A stretch of DNA of 25,547 nucleotides from CAZNUP01 sp964609775 (GCA_964609775.1 CAZSSJ010000017.1:1-25547); one strand, 5' to 3'. Positions 1 through 7,280 are shown, numbered from the stretch's first letter. Notes: generated by a model not told the origin, from the letters alone. Made by a program: numbers and translations.

Positions 1-52
1 GAAGAGACTGACAACCTAGTCTTCAAGTGTTGCACTTCCACTGCGAATCTAC
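1..52. mobile_element. Probable end of an IS30-family insertion sequence (partial)
   Basis: Read from folA outward on the minus strand, the sequence after codon 52 of folA begins GTAGATTC and continues through TGG and GCAACA blocks. This resembles, from memory, the terminal inverted repeat of IS30 (TGTAGATTC...GCAACAG) and of related elements whose ends carry AAGTGCAACAC. Similarity to dihydrofolate reductase stops exactly at this boundary. The transposase would lie to the left, outside the window, so the identity rests on the end alone. Confidence 0.5.
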
Positions 53-209
53 CACCGATTGATTCAAATGTATTTCTCCCCATAATTATTGTGTGGCCAG
101 TGGTGAGTTTTTGAAATGATTTCAGGTCTTCTGGGAGATGCCAGGGAAGTTTGCCTTCCTGTCCAATCTCGCGATTCTTCCCAATTGCGGCGATAATCGA
201 TATTCGCAT
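51..209 (-). pseudogene. folA: Dihydrofolate reductase, N-terminal fragment, interrupted
   Basis: Dihydrofolate reductase reduces dihydrofolate to tetrahydrofolate with NADPH. The frame starts at the ATG at 209-207, with AAGGA about 12 bases upstream, and gives MRISIIAAIGKNREIG, then the family blocks LPWHLPEDLK (substrate-site Trp and acidic residue) and IIMGRNTFESIG (NADPH-binding region). After residue 52 the family would continue with Arg-Pro-Leu-Pro; instead the frame runs into unrelated sequence (RFAVEVQHLK) that looks like an IS30-type end. The frame is still open at the window edge, but about two thirds of the enzyme is missing. The start lies 31 bases after the vapC stop, so it may share the vapBC transcript. 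Family identity is sure; disruption is likely. Confidence 0.8.
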
Positions 210-240
210 GAGAGGATATTCTTCCTTTTGTGGGGTTTTG

Positions 241-642
241 TCAACGGGTGTGGGGAGACTTGAGATGTTTTAGTTTTTGGTCGAAGGTTTGGAGGGGGAG
301 GTTTTCTTCTTTGGAAAGACAATAGAGCCAGCAGTCGACGTAGTTTAGGGAAGGATTGCTGATTGCGAGCGAAAGGGCAGAGAGAATTATTTGCTTCCGC
401 GGGTTTTTGATCCAGTTAAACGAAAGGAGATCTTGAATAGTTTTGAGTGTGACAAGTGGCCTTGCTTTGTAAACGCTTTTGTTTACCCAAATCACTTCAG
501 CGATGACGATTTCATCAATATACAGTTCTAGTTGTCCGTTTTGGGCTAGGTCAAAGAATTTCTTGGCCTTTGGGGAGAGAAAGGCGTCATCGTTTCTTAA
601 GTAGCGGAGGATAATATTCGTGTCAAGTAAGATTTTAGCCAT
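241..642 (-). CDS. vapC: VapC-like PIN-domain ribonuclease toxin
   Basis: 133 residues, a single PIN domain. The acidic residues expected for the metal site are present: Asp7 in LLDTNI, Glu49 in IAEV, Asp103 in YVDCW and Asp121 in TFDQKL. PIN toxins cleave RNA, often tRNA, and are held inactive by the cognate antitoxin. The ATG overlaps the end of the upstream antitoxin gene by 8 bases, so the two are translationally coupled. No residue appears to be missing, so the toxin is probably active. The RNA target cannot be told from the sequence. Confidence 0.85.
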   Translation of the reverse strand: MAKILLDTNIILRYLRNDDAFLSPKAKKFFDLAQNGQLELYIDEIVIAEVIWVNKSVYKARPLVTLKTIQDLLSFNWIKNPRKQIILSALSLAISNPSLNYVDCWLYCLSKEENLPLQTFDQKLKHLKSPHTR

Positions 643-904
643 TCTTAACCTGGTATTTTTTTGCTAGGGCTTTTCCGGCTATTTCTCGAGCTTTTTCCAT
701 GCTCATATAAGGGACATTTGTTTTTAGTGAGCCATAGAGTCTGTCAACGACATTTTGATTTGAGATAACCTCGATTACGGCCCTTTTTTCTTTCGGGTCT
801 ATATTTTTATAGAATATTTTGTCCCCAATGTTGACGCCGAGGGCTTTTCTCACCTCTTCGGGAATTGTGGCCTGAAATTTAGTGGAGACAGTGGAAATGC
901 TCAT
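635..904 (-). CDS. vapB: AbrB/MazE-type antitoxin of the vapBC pair
   Basis: 89 residues from the ATG at 904; a longer reading frame reaches 973 but would cross its own promoter, so the shorter start is preferred. The N-terminus (STVSTKFQATIPEEVRKALG) is a typical SpoVT/AbrB swapped-hairpin DNA-binding domain; the C-terminus (about 50-89, charged and helical) should bind and block the toxin. A TTGACA-17-TATTAT promoter ends 7 bases before the ATG, so the mRNA is essentially leaderless. Autorepression at this promoter is usual for such modules but is inferred here. Confidence 0.8.
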   Translation of the reverse strand: MSISTVSTKFQATIPEEVRKALGVNIGDKIFYKNIDPKEKRAVIEVISNQNVVDRLYGSLKTNVPYMSMEKAREIAGKALAKKYQVKNG

Positions 905-911
905 CGTAGGT

Positions 912-940
912 ATAATATCGTAAAGTAATACGGTTGTCAA
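912..940 (-). promoter_or_regulatory. Promoter of the vapBC operon
   Basis: On the minus strand, a consensus -35 box TTGACA (940-935) and -10 box TATTAT (917-912) are separated by 17 bases. The vapB ATG follows 7 bases later. It is one of the clearest sigma-70-type promoters in the window. Confidence 0.75.
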
Positions 941-1003
941 GGCGTAATACGACCGTGGATGATTGATTTGCATAAGTCTGATAAAATTAGTGGGTCAGGC
1001 AAA

Positions 1004-2035
1004 ATGAAGGACGCAGCAGCGGATTCTTCGAAAAGTTCACAGGTTTCTTCCCGGGGACGCGTCGTCTGGGTTTTGCTCCTCACTCTTTTTCTTAACCTCT
1101 TTCCGTTCCACCGCAATGGATCAGTGGCGACAGTTTTGGTACTGGTGGCGTACTTCGTCTTTACGATCGGGGTGTTTGTGGGACGAGAGTGGAGACGGCA
1201 AAAAGGATTGCTTTTGGGTTTGACAGTGTTTCAGGGATTAGTCTGTTTGGCAATTCTGGTCACGGATAACGCATTTTCCCGGGCGATTGTGATTTTGAGT
1301 TCACTTCTGACGACGAGCGGGGCAATCTATCTTTATCTGGCGGGAAAGCAGTTTTTTGCTGATGCGGAGGAGTTTATTCTGGCGCCTGTCAATTTGGGAA
1401 TGTCCTATTTTCTGAGCGGAGTTTCCGTTTTGGGAAAAATTTTGACGGGAAAAGTATGGGAATTTGTACCGGTCCGGGGACGGGACGGTCTACCGATTAG
1501 AGGTTTAGTTAATTTGATCATCGGTCTTATTGTGGCTGTTCCGGTGGTTTTTGTTCTGGTGGTTCTGCTGTCAGTTGGGGACCCGGTTTTCAATCATTTT
1601 ATGACACGGATTTTTCAAGAGTTGGGGAAGATTTTTGACAGCAAATTCTGGTTCCAACCAATTACACATATTGTTTTTTCAGCATTTCTGCTTGGCGTTT
1701 TGTTGCCGCTCGCGTTCATGAAACGGCGACGGATTCCTCTCAGATATCTGCCCGAGAGTCTTCCGTTAGTGATGCAAGTTTCTGTTGTGGTGGGGTTAGT
1801 GGCGCTGGTGCTGGGGGCGTTTATTTTTGTGGAGTGGCCGTATGTGTTTGCCTCCGTGGCGGCGGAGACTTCACTGTCGCAGTTTGGGGTGGCGACGTAT
1901 TCGGAATATGTGAAGCGGGGATTTGTCGAGTTTTCCCTGGTGGCGGTAATTGTGTACGGGGTGTTGTGGGCGGGGTTGGGGCGGTCCGAAATGAAGGGAG
2001 ACTTGAAAAGGGAGCGGGGAGAAGTTTTCTGCTGA
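1004..2035 (+). CDS. DUF4153/DUF4173-like multi-pass membrane protein, N-terminal part (frameshifted)
   Basis: About 343 residues from ATG 1004; a -10-like TAAAAT lies at 982-987. It has a short Ser-rich cytosolic start and then about seven or eight hydrophobic segments. The pattern (loop with RGLVNLIIGL, then a helix, then LLSVGDPVFNHF, and later TYSEYVKRGFVEF) resembles the DUF4153/DUF4173 membrane family, whose function is unknown. The frame ends at TGA 2033-2035 in the middle of a predicted helix, while the next frame continues with a hydrophobic helix and the rest of the domain. This is therefore one gene broken by a single-base frameshift near 2010-2032, either a real mutation or a sequencing error. 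I see no convincing slippery heptamer for programmed shifting. Confidence 0.65.
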   Translation: MKDAAADSSKSSQVSSRGRVVWVLLLTLFLNLFPFHRNGSVATVLVLVAYFVFTIGVFVGREWRRQKGLLLGLTVFQGLVCLAILVTDNAFSRAIVILSSLLTTSGAIYLYLAGKQFFADAEEFILAPVNLGMSYFLSGVSVLGKILTGKVWEFVPVRGRDGLPIRGLVNLIIGLIVAVPVVFVLVVLLSVGDPVFNHFMTRIFQELGKIFDSKFWFQPITHIVFSAFLLGVLLPLAFMKRRRIPLRYLPESLPLVMQVSVVVGLVALVLGAFIFVEWPYVFASVAAETSLSQFGVATYSEYVKRGFVEFSLVAVIVYGVLWAGLGRSEMKGDLKRERGEVFC

Positions 2036-2778
2036 TATTACAGACACTGCTATTTGCTGAATTTGGGGTGTTTATTTTGTCGATTTTTAGAAGAATATAT
2101 TTATATCAGCAATTTCATGGGTGGAGTTTGGCGAGGATTTATGGGGGGATATTTCTGCTTTGGGTGCTGGGGATGGTCGGGATTTTGGTCTGGAGGCATT
2201 TCCTTCGACTCCGCTCAGGACAAGTTCAAAAGAAGAGTCTGCTTTTGGCTGAAGTTCTGTTAACTCTGGGAATAATTATTTTTGTGGGACTTTTCAACGC
2301 GGAGAATTTTATTGTTTCAACACATCCGCCAACGGTGAACAAGAGAGTTGACTATGTTTATCTCTCTCGGATGAGCACAGATGGGTATGAAGGCTGGAAG
2401 AGAGCATACGCGCACGCGAAGATGGTGCTGGACTCACGGAGCGATAGAAACTTTTTTGACTCTGAAGAGCGGAGGGAGATTGCGTACGCGGGAATGGTGA
2501 TCCAAAATTTGCTGGTTAATTCCTATGAACTTGCTGCTGACTATGGTGGTTTAAGGGGTCGGGTCCCGGACCGGCAGTTTGATTTTTTTGATTGGCTGTA
2601 TAGTTGGAACTTCTCAAGATGGAATGCGTATCAAAAGATGCAATCTGATATGCCGATTTCTGAACTCGTCAAATTGCAGGATAAATATTTTGATTATTAT
2701 CGGAAAATTTCTTCTCAGCCGGAAAGTGAGAGGGGATTTGAAATGGACATTTCGCCGGGGTCGCCTTTTTTTGATTAG
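2023..2778 (+). CDS. DUF4153/DUF4173-like membrane protein, C-terminal part (frameshifted)
   Basis: This frame takes over where the upstream one stops: LLILQTLLFAEFGVFILSIF continues the membrane domain, followed by further helices and a soluble C-terminal region of about 170 residues (from NKRVDYVYLSRMS on) with the layout seen after the last helix of DUF4173-type proteins. There is no start codon with a ribosome site at the junction, which supports one broken gene rather than two genes. A short palindrome (TTCGACTCCGCTCAGGA, 2206-2222) is embedded in frame and encodes LRLRSGQV between two helices. Function unknown. Confidence 0.6.
   Translation, partial: SFLLILQTLLFAEFGVFILSIFRRIYLYQQFHGWSLARIYGGIFLLWVLGMVGILVWRHFLRLRSGQVQKKSLLLAEVLLTLGIIIFVGLFNAENFIVSTHPPTVNKRVDYVYLSRMSTDGYEGWKRAYAHAKMVLDSRSDRNFFDSEERREIAYAGMVIQNLLVNSYELAADYGGLRGRVPDRQFDFFDWLYSWNFSRWNAYQKMQSDMPISELVKLQDKYFDYYRKISSQPESERGFEMDISPGSPFFD
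2205..2224. repeat. REP-like palindrome inside a coding region
   Basis: A TCCT...AGGA dyad around TTCGACTCCGCTC, of the same family as copies at 11246-11266, 16820-16838, 19923-19942 and 20150-20170. It is in frame and lies in a predicted loop of the membrane protein. Confidence 0.6.
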
Positions 2779-2831
2779 ACAGCGGGAAATTGCCACTGAG
2801 GATCTAAACAGTTAAAATTGTTTTGTGGCAT

Positions 2832-2864
2832 CAAAAAAGCCCTTGATTTCTCAAAGGCCCTTTT
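2832..2864 (-). terminator. Rho-independent terminator, best in minus direction
   Basis: An imperfect hairpin (AGCCCTTGA at 2838-2846 against TCAAAGGCCCT at 2851-2861). On the minus strand it is followed by six T, on the plus strand by four T. It can end the DUF4173-like gene, but the longer T tract faces the minus strand, where the only candidate transcript is the structured RNA at 2954-3049. Confidence 0.6.
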
Positions 2865-2890
2865 GCTTCCGTCGAAAAGTCAATTTCGAG

Positions 2891-3013
2891 GACTTTCTAG
2901 TCAACGTGGATATTCGTATATTAACATTTAGGTGAAATTTTGTCAAGATAAAAGCTCCGGAGCCGCCGGCGGGACTTGCACCCGCACCTCCACGTTGACT
3001 ACCGTAGAAGTCC
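2891..3013. repeat. Long-range inverted repeat competing with the tRNA-like fold
   Basis: GTCAACGTGGA with an adjacent GGACTT block at 2891-2911 matches, in inverted orientation, 2989-3013. In a transcript this gives 11 bp plus 6 bp with a small internal loop. The right copy contains the D-like and anticodon-like strands of the tRNA-like element, so the two structures exclude each other. Confidence 0.55.
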
Positions 3014-3049
3014 TCTACATGACCTTCGGCGGCGGTCGGCAGCCGGAGC
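2954..3049 (-). ncRNA. tRNA-like structured RNA candidate
   Basis: On the minus strand, positions 3033-2962 form a 72-base unit with tRNA spacing: a 7-bp acceptor-like stem (GCCGCCG/CGGCGGC), a D-like arm (GGTC/GACT with a wobble), a 5-bp anticodon-like stem (CTACG/CGTGG, 8-base loop), and a 5-bp T-like arm (GCGGG/CCCGC) with loop TGCAAGT. It is not a normal tRNA: the D loop lacks GG, T-loop position 55 is G, no CCA is encoded, and an additional 7-bp outer stem (GCTCCGG at 3049-3043 with CCGGAGC at 2960-2954) encloses it. A terminator lies about 100 bases downstream. It could be a decayed tRNA, a tRNA mimic, or the complement of a leader element for glyA. RNA structure is likely; the class is unknown. 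Confidence 0.45.
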
Positions 3050-3065
3050 AGTTTAATTATTGCAT

Positions 3066-4433
3066 ATGTTGAATAAGATTGACCCGGAAATTTCGACATT
3101 AATTGCCGGTGAGGAAAAGCGGCAGAAAGAAGGGTTGGAGTTGATCCCGTCGGAGAACTATGTTTCCGCGGCGGTGCGGGAGGCAGTGGGGTCGGTTTTG
3201 GAGAACAAGTATGCGGAGGGCTATCCGCGGAAGAGATATTACACCGGTAATGAGTTTGTGGATCAGGTGGAGCAGCTTTGCATTGACCGGGCGAGAAAAT
3301 TGTTTGGCGTGCCGTATGTCAATGTTCAGCCGTATTCAGGCAGTCCCGCCAATCTGGAAATATTTGGGGCGTTGTGTCGGCCTTTCTCTCAGCTTCGCAA
3401 GGCCACCCCTTATGAAGCTGGACAAGATGTTGTCCTGTCACAACTTTTGTCTCATGGAGGGCATTTGTCAATGGGGCAGGAGGCGAGCTTTACGTCAAAG
3501 TATTACCGGGCGGAGTATTATCACTTGACTTCGGAAGGAGAGGTTGATTGGGAAGAGCTGTATCGGATGGCCCGGAAGATTAAGCCAAGGATAATTTGGA
3601 GCGGGGGAACCGGGTATACAAAGATCTTTAAGTGGGAGAAGTATGCGGAGATTGCTGATGAGGTGGGGGCGTTTTTTGTGGCGGATATCTCGCACATCGC
3701 GGGGTTAGTGGCCGGCGGAGCGCACCCGAGCCCGGTCCCGTTTGCGCACGTTATTATGACGACGACCCACAAAACTCTTCGAGGGCCGCGAGGGGCGATT
3801 ATTATGGTCACTGACAAGGGTTCGGCCAAAGATCCGGAATTGCCGGCAAAGATTGACAAAAGCGTTTTTCCGGGCCACCAGGGCGGGCCGCACATGAACA
3901 AGATTGCCGGGATTGCGGTGGCGCTCAAGGAGGCAAACACGTCCGCCTTTAGGAAATATGCCGGGCAGGTTGTTAAAAATTCGAAGATGCTGGGATCGGC
4001 ACTGATTGATTACGGATTTACACTGATCGGCGGGGGGAGCGAAAATCACATGATTTGGATGGACCTTTCTAATAAGGGGATTGAAGGGTGGCACGCACAT
4101 GTGACTCTCGAGATGGTGAACATCTATGGCAACAAGCAGACGATTCCCAATGACCCCCGGCCGCCGTTCTATCCGAGCGGATTCCGGATCGGCACGCCGG
4201 CAGTGACGAGCCGGGGGATGAAGGAAGCGGAGATGAAAGTGATTGCCGGGTTTATTAATGAAGGAGTTGAAATTGCAAGAGAGAATAGTTTGCCCGATGT
4301 TGGCAATGCTGATAAGGATAAGGATCAGACTGCGAGGCGAGCTTTTAAGGACAAGGTTGCAAAAAGTAGTGAAGTTAGAAAACTCAAGTCCAAGGTGACG
4401 GCTTTTGCCCGGAAGTTTCCGGTGGAGTTTTAG
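3066..4433 (+). CDS. glyA: Serine hydroxymethyltransferase
   Basis: 455 residues from ATG 3066 (a TTG two codons earlier is less likely). This PLP enzyme converts serine and tetrahydrofolate to glycine and methylene-tetrahydrofolate. Visible blocks: ELIPSENYVS, NKYAEGYPRKRYYTGNEFVD, the PLP-binding region with ADISHIAGLVAGG, and the lysine motif VIMTTTHKTLRGPRGA. The chain is longer than the usual ~415 residues: about 14 extra residues (RPFSQLRKATPYEA) sit between IFGALC and the GQD that matches the family's PGD turn, and there is a Lys-rich C-terminal tail. The insert coincides with a GGCCTT/AAGGCC dyad at 3379-3404, suggesting a decayed repeat. It is paired functionally with folD 450 bases downstream. 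Confidence 0.95.
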   Translation: MLNKIDPEISTLIAGEEKRQKEGLELIPSENYVSAAVREAVGSVLENKYAEGYPRKRYYTGNEFVDQVEQLCIDRARKLFGVPYVNVQPYSGSPANLEIFGALCRPFSQLRKATPYEAGQDVVLSQLLSHGGHLSMGQEASFTSKYYRAEYYHLTSEGEVDWEELYRMARKIKPRIIWSGGTGYTKIFKWEKYAEIADEVGAFFVADISHIAGLVAGGAHPSPVPFAHVIMTTTHKTLRGPRGAIIMVTDKGSAKDPELPAKIDKSVFPGHQGGPHMNKIAGIAVALKEANTSAFRKYAGQVVKNSKMLGSALIDYGFTLIGGGSENHMIWMDLSNKGIEGWHAHVTLEMVNIYGNKQTIPNDPRPPFYPSGFRIGTPAVTSRGMKEAEMKVIAGFINEGVEIARENSLPDVGNADKDKDQTARRAFKDKVAKSSEVRKLKSKVTAFARKFPVEF

Positions 4434-4461
4434 AGTGATGAGTTTTTAAAGAAAAAAAGGG

Positions 4462-4833
4462 CTAGTTTGACCAGTCGTTCTGATGCCGGCTAGTAAGAGC
4501 CTCAAGAAAACTTGCGTGGGTTGCGGCGAGAGCTTCGCTGGTGAGAGTTGGTAGGGTGACTCGTTTTGCTAGTTTTTTTGCTAGTTTGGCTTCAATTTTC
4601 GTTCGAGCCAAATTGGCAATCTTTTGGGCGTCGGCGAGGCTATAATTAGCGGCAAACTGCTTTTTACCGATACGACGAATTTGTCTTAAGTCCTGAAGTT
4701 CTGCTCTGGCTGAATTGAGCGCGTTCCATATTATTCCGCGCTCTTCTCCGGTTAAGATCGTTACCCTTTTGCTTTGCCCGGGTCTTGATAGGGTTTCGGC
4801 CCAGGTCTCAAAGGTTTCTTTGATGGTTGGCAT
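4462..4833 (-). CDS. Hypothetical protein, helical and basic
   Basis: 123 residues, rich in Ala, Lys, Arg and Leu, predicted all-helical, without membrane segments, signal peptide or Cys. I do not recognise a family. A TATAAT box at 4845-4840 ends 6 bases before the ATG, which fits the leaderless starts seen elsewhere in the window and supports a real gene. It is divergent from folD, and the two promoters overlap in 60 bases, so mutual influence is possible. It converges with glyA with only 28 bases between stops. Confidence 0.65.
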   Translation of the reverse strand: MPTIKETFETWAETLSRPGQSKRVTILTGEERGIIWNALNSARAELQDLRQIRRIGKKQFAANYSLADAQKIANLARTKIEAKLAKKLAKRVTLPTLTSEALAATHASFLEALTSRHQNDWSN

Positions 4834-4854
4834 TTGAGGATTATAGGACGCTTG

Positions 4855-4883
4855 TTGTGATTTTTCCAGGGCGGGACTAGAAT
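4855..4883 (+). promoter_or_regulatory. folD promoter (leaderless)
   Basis: TTGTGA (4855-4860), 17-base spacer, TAGAAT (4878-4883), and the folD ATG only 6 bases later. The divergent TATAAT of the 4462-4833 gene lies at 4840-4845, immediately upstream. Confidence 0.65.
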
Positions 4884-4889
4884 TGAAAC

Positions 4890-5855
4890 ATGATTATTGA
4901 TGGAAAGGCTATTGCTGCAAAGCGGTTGGAAGAACTAAGGCTTAAGGTTGAAGGGTTAAGGATTAAACCGAAGCTGGTGGCGATTCTGGTGGGGGAAGAT
5001 CCGGCGAGCGTCATGTATGTCAACATGAAGAAAAAGCGGGCAGAGGAAGTGGGGATTGTGTCGGAGATTGTTGAGTTGCCGTCAAAAGTTTCAGTTACAA
5101 AAGCGACTCAATTAATTAATAGATTAAATGCAGATCAGGTGGTGACGGGAATTTTGGTGCAACTGCCTTTTCCTAAAGACTCTCCTGTTTTTGGACACGA
5201 GCGAGAGATTTTGGACGCGATTGATCCAGTTAAGGATGTGGACTCCCTGACATCAGTTAATATGGGGCTTCTTGCTCTTGGGCAGCCGAGATATTATCCG
5301 GCGACAGTGAAAGCGGTGTTAGTGGTTTTGGAGGAGGCCTTGAATATGGGAGATTTAAAATTAAACAAAAACCACGCGGTCGTATATGATTTGTTTGGAA
5401 AATCAAGAACAGTTTTGGGTGGGTTTAGGGCAGTGGTAGTCGGGAGATCGGAGATTGTGGGCAAGCCGGCAGTAATGGCGCTTATTAATCTGGGCGCGAC
5501 AGTGACAGTGGGTAATAGCAGAACCACAGACTTGGCAGAGATTGCCAGAGAGGCAGACATTTTAATTTCGGCAACCGGAGTGGCCCATCTCGTTAAAGCA
5601 GATATGGTTAAAAAAGGAGCGATTGTGATTGATGTGGGGATTGACAGACAGTCTACCGGACTACCGGACTACCGGACTACCGACAAAAACAGGGTGGGCG
5701 GTGGACGGTCGACTGTAGACCGTGTCGTGGGGGATGTGGATTTTGAGAGTGTTTCCAAAGTGGCCGGGGCGATTTCGCCGGTGCCTGGGGGAGTGGGGCC
5801 GCTCACGGTCAGTTCGCTTCTGGAGAATGTCGTTTTGGCAGGTCGGAGGGATTGA
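4890..5855 (+). CDS. folD: Bifunctional methylenetetrahydrofolate dehydrogenase/cyclohydrolase
   Basis: 321 residues. FolD oxidises methylene-THF to methenyl-THF and hydrolyses it to 10-formyl-THF, feeding purine and initiator-tRNA formylation; glyA next door supplies the substrate. Motifs: SVMYVNMKKKRAEEVGI (catalytic Tyr/Lys region), GILVQLPFP, AVVVGRSEIVGKP (dinucleotide binding) and ISPVPGGVGPLT near the C-terminus. It is longer than the usual ~285 residues. Three segments look inserted: a heptamer array at 4935-4969 (residues LRLKVEGLRIK), an unusual stretch before the nucleotide-binding motif (about residues 150-180), and a 32-base array of CTACCGGA units at 5653-5684 followed by an ACGGTC/GACCGT dyad (5705-5723) just before GDVDF. 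All keep the frame. Confidence 0.93.
   Translation: MIIDGKAIAAKRLEELRLKVEGLRIKPKLVAILVGEDPASVMYVNMKKKRAEEVGIVSEIVELPSKVSVTKATQLINRLNADQVVTGILVQLPFPKDSPVFGHEREILDAIDPVKDVDSLTSVNMGLLALGQPRYYPATVKAVLVVLEEALNMGDLKLNKNHAVVYDLFGKSRTVLGGFRAVVVGRSEIVGKPAVMALINLGATVTVGNSRTTDLAEIAREADILISATGVAHLVKADMVKKGAIVIDVGIDRQSTGLPDYRTTDKNRVGGGRSTVDRVVGDVDFESVSKVAGAISPVPGGVGPLTVSSLLENVVLAGRRD
4935..4969. repeat. Heptamer array inside folD
   Basis: Five 7-base units: CTAAGGC, TTAAGGT, TGAAGGG, TTAAGGA, TTAAACC. Thirty-five bases, in frame, in the N-terminal helix of FolD. Confidence 0.65.
5653..5723. repeat. CTACCGGA array plus dyad inside folD
   Basis: CTACCGGA three times and CTACCGAC once (5653-5684), then an ACGGTC/GACCGT palindrome at 5705-5723. 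Translated in frame as a hydrophilic insert of about 25 residues (STGLPDYRTTDKNRVGGG and following) that FolD normally lacks. The sequence GACTACCGACAAAAA recurs in the M20 peptidase array near 14253. Confidence 0.75.
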
Positions 5856-5885
5856 CTTTTTGGGTGGGGGTGAAATACTGAAAGG

Positions 5886-7280
5886 GTGAGAAGGATTCTG
5901 CTGCCCTTTTTGTTTGGCTTCATTATTTTTCTTCTGTTTTCCGGCGGCCAAATTCAAGCGGTGGCCTATCAGGCACGAGAGCGGTTTGGCAGCGGGGGGA
6001 CCGGGTGGGGAGTGGCCAACATTTCTAACAAGGACTGGCAAAATTTTTGGAAAGAATATGGAGTTGGCTGGTATGTTGACTGGAGCTATAAGTTTACGCC
6101 TCCGGCTCAGGCGGCCTTTCTGGCCTCAGTTAATAAGGAGCGGTTGACGCTGGTTGGCAAGTCAAAAAATGACCGCTACTCGGCAGCAAATTGTCAGGCA
6201 CTGAAGAACACAGTGGCGGCCAACCCCGAAGCGTTTGGCGTTGCTAAAACCCTCTGGTCGGTGGGCAATGAACTGGGGTATGACGATCCCGGGATGACGG
6301 CGACTCTCTATGCCACGCAGTTTATCAGCTGGCGGGACTGTATTAAGAGCATTAATCCGAACTATAAAGTTGGCTCCGGGGCGATTATTTCTCCCTATAC
6401 CCGGCATCCCCGGGCATATGGGCCGGATTCCGGATGTGTGGCCAGTCTTTCCGATCCGGCCAGCGGGGAGAGCTATTTTCGGACCTACATTAATCGCATC
6501 CGAGCCTTGAACGGGGCGAAGTTGCCGGATTTCATCGTCATGCACGGCTATTTCTGGTGCATGCCGACGCCAACAGGCGTTTCGAACCCGCAACTTTCGA
6601 GGTTTATTAATCAGATTAATCTCTATCGCGCGGAGATGAAGCAGTTGGGGTTGCAAGGCAAGGATCTAATTATCAAGGAGTTTTTTGACACGTCAAGCGG
6701 GGGCTATCCCGGGGGCCGGGTGGGCTTTATGACGGATGCCGTTAACTTTCTGATGAACGCCCGGGACACGAATCTGGGCAACCCGGGTGATGATTTTCAT
6801 CTGGTTCAGCGGTTCGCCTGGTTTAATTTGATTAACGACCTGGCCGGGGCGACCTATACGCAAACGCTCCGGTCAAACAATTTTGCCAGCTGGACGGCGT
6901 TGGGGAATAACTATCAAAGTCTGATTAAGAAATATGCCGGGGTGTTGCCGCCGCCGGCTGCTTGCCAAACGGCTGTTTGGCAGAACGGATCATGTGGTGG
7001 GTCATGTCCCGTGGGGAAAAGACAACAGATAAGAACAGTTAGTCCCGCCGGATGTGCTTCTGCCAGCAGATGCGTGTCGGATGCGACATGCAGTGTTCCT
7101 CCGGCAGGGAAGAGTGGGGATGCCAATGGTGACGGACTGGTGGATCAAAAGGATTATGAGATTTGGCTGGGAAGCTACGGGAAAAGTGTGTCCTCCGGGT
7201 TAACACAAGGGGACTTTAATGCTGATGGAAAAGTGGACGGACGGGATTATGTAGTTTGGTTTAATGGCTATGGAAAGTAG
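5886..7280 (+). CDS. Secreted glycoside hydrolase-like protein with C-terminal dockerin
   Basis: 464 residues from GTG 5886; TTGACT (5852-5857) and TACTGA (5876-5881) with 18-base spacing precede it. Residues 1-27 are a signal peptide. Residues ~35-350 look like a clan GH-A (beta/alpha)8 barrel: LWSVGNEL gives the Asn-Glu acid/base pair (Glu129) and LIIKEFFDTS a plausible nucleophile (Glu265). Residues ~356-405 are a short Cys-rich linker. The C-terminus holds two dockerin type I repeats with calcium loops, GDANGDGLVDQKDY and GDFNADGKVDGRDY. Dockerins bind cohesins, and the next gene, overlapping by 17 bases, encodes a cohesin-like protein, so the pair may form a small cellulosome-like complex on the cell surface. 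Substrate unknown. Confidence 0.75.
   Translation: MRRILLPFLFGFIIFLLFSGGQIQAVAYQARERFGSGGTGWGVANISNKDWQNFWKEYGVGWYVDWSYKFTPPAQAAFLASVNKERLTLVGKSKNDRYSAANCQALKNTVAANPEAFGVAKTLWSVGNELGYDDPGMTATLYATQFISWRDCIKSINPNYKVGSGAIISPYTRHPRAYGPDSGCVASLSDPASGESYFRTYINRIRALNGAKLPDFIVMHGYFWCMPTPTGVSNPQLSRFINQINLYRAEMKQLGLQGKDLIIKEFFDTSSGGYPGGRVGFMTDAVNFLMNARDTNLGNPGDDFHLVQRFAWFNLINDLAGATYTQTLRSNNFASWTALGNNYQSLIKKYAGVLPPPAACQTAVWQNGSCGGSCPVGKRQQIRTVSPAGCASASRCVSDATCSVPPAGKSGDANGDGLVDQKDYEIWLGSYGKSVSSGLTQGDFNADGKVDGRDYVVWFNGYGK

Noticed and set aside
1834..2010. A separate start of the second membrane-protein frame at 1834
   Set aside because: Before about 2010 this frame is Cys/Gly-rich nonsense opposite a good membrane domain in the other frame; it becomes sensible only after the junction.
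2008..2035. Programmed -1 frameshift in the DUF4173-like gene
   Set aside because: No XXXYYYZ heptamer in the right phase is present around the junction; mutation or sequencing error is simpler.
2962..3033. An ordinary tRNA gene
   Set aside because: Arm lengths fit, but the D loop has no GG, T-loop position 55 is G, the anticodon-like loop has 8 bases and no CCA is encoded; therefore listed only as a tRNA-like RNA.
2880..3050. A permuted two-piece tmRNA, because GACTTTTCGACGG and a T-arm-like hairpin occur
   Set aside because: The order of acceptor strand, D-domain and helix 2 strands does not fit either normal or permuted ssrA, and no tag-peptide frame is visible.
3000..3065. A known folate or ZTP riboswitch before glyA
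   Set aside because: I could not find the conserved core of ZTP, THF or glycine riboswitches on the plus strand.
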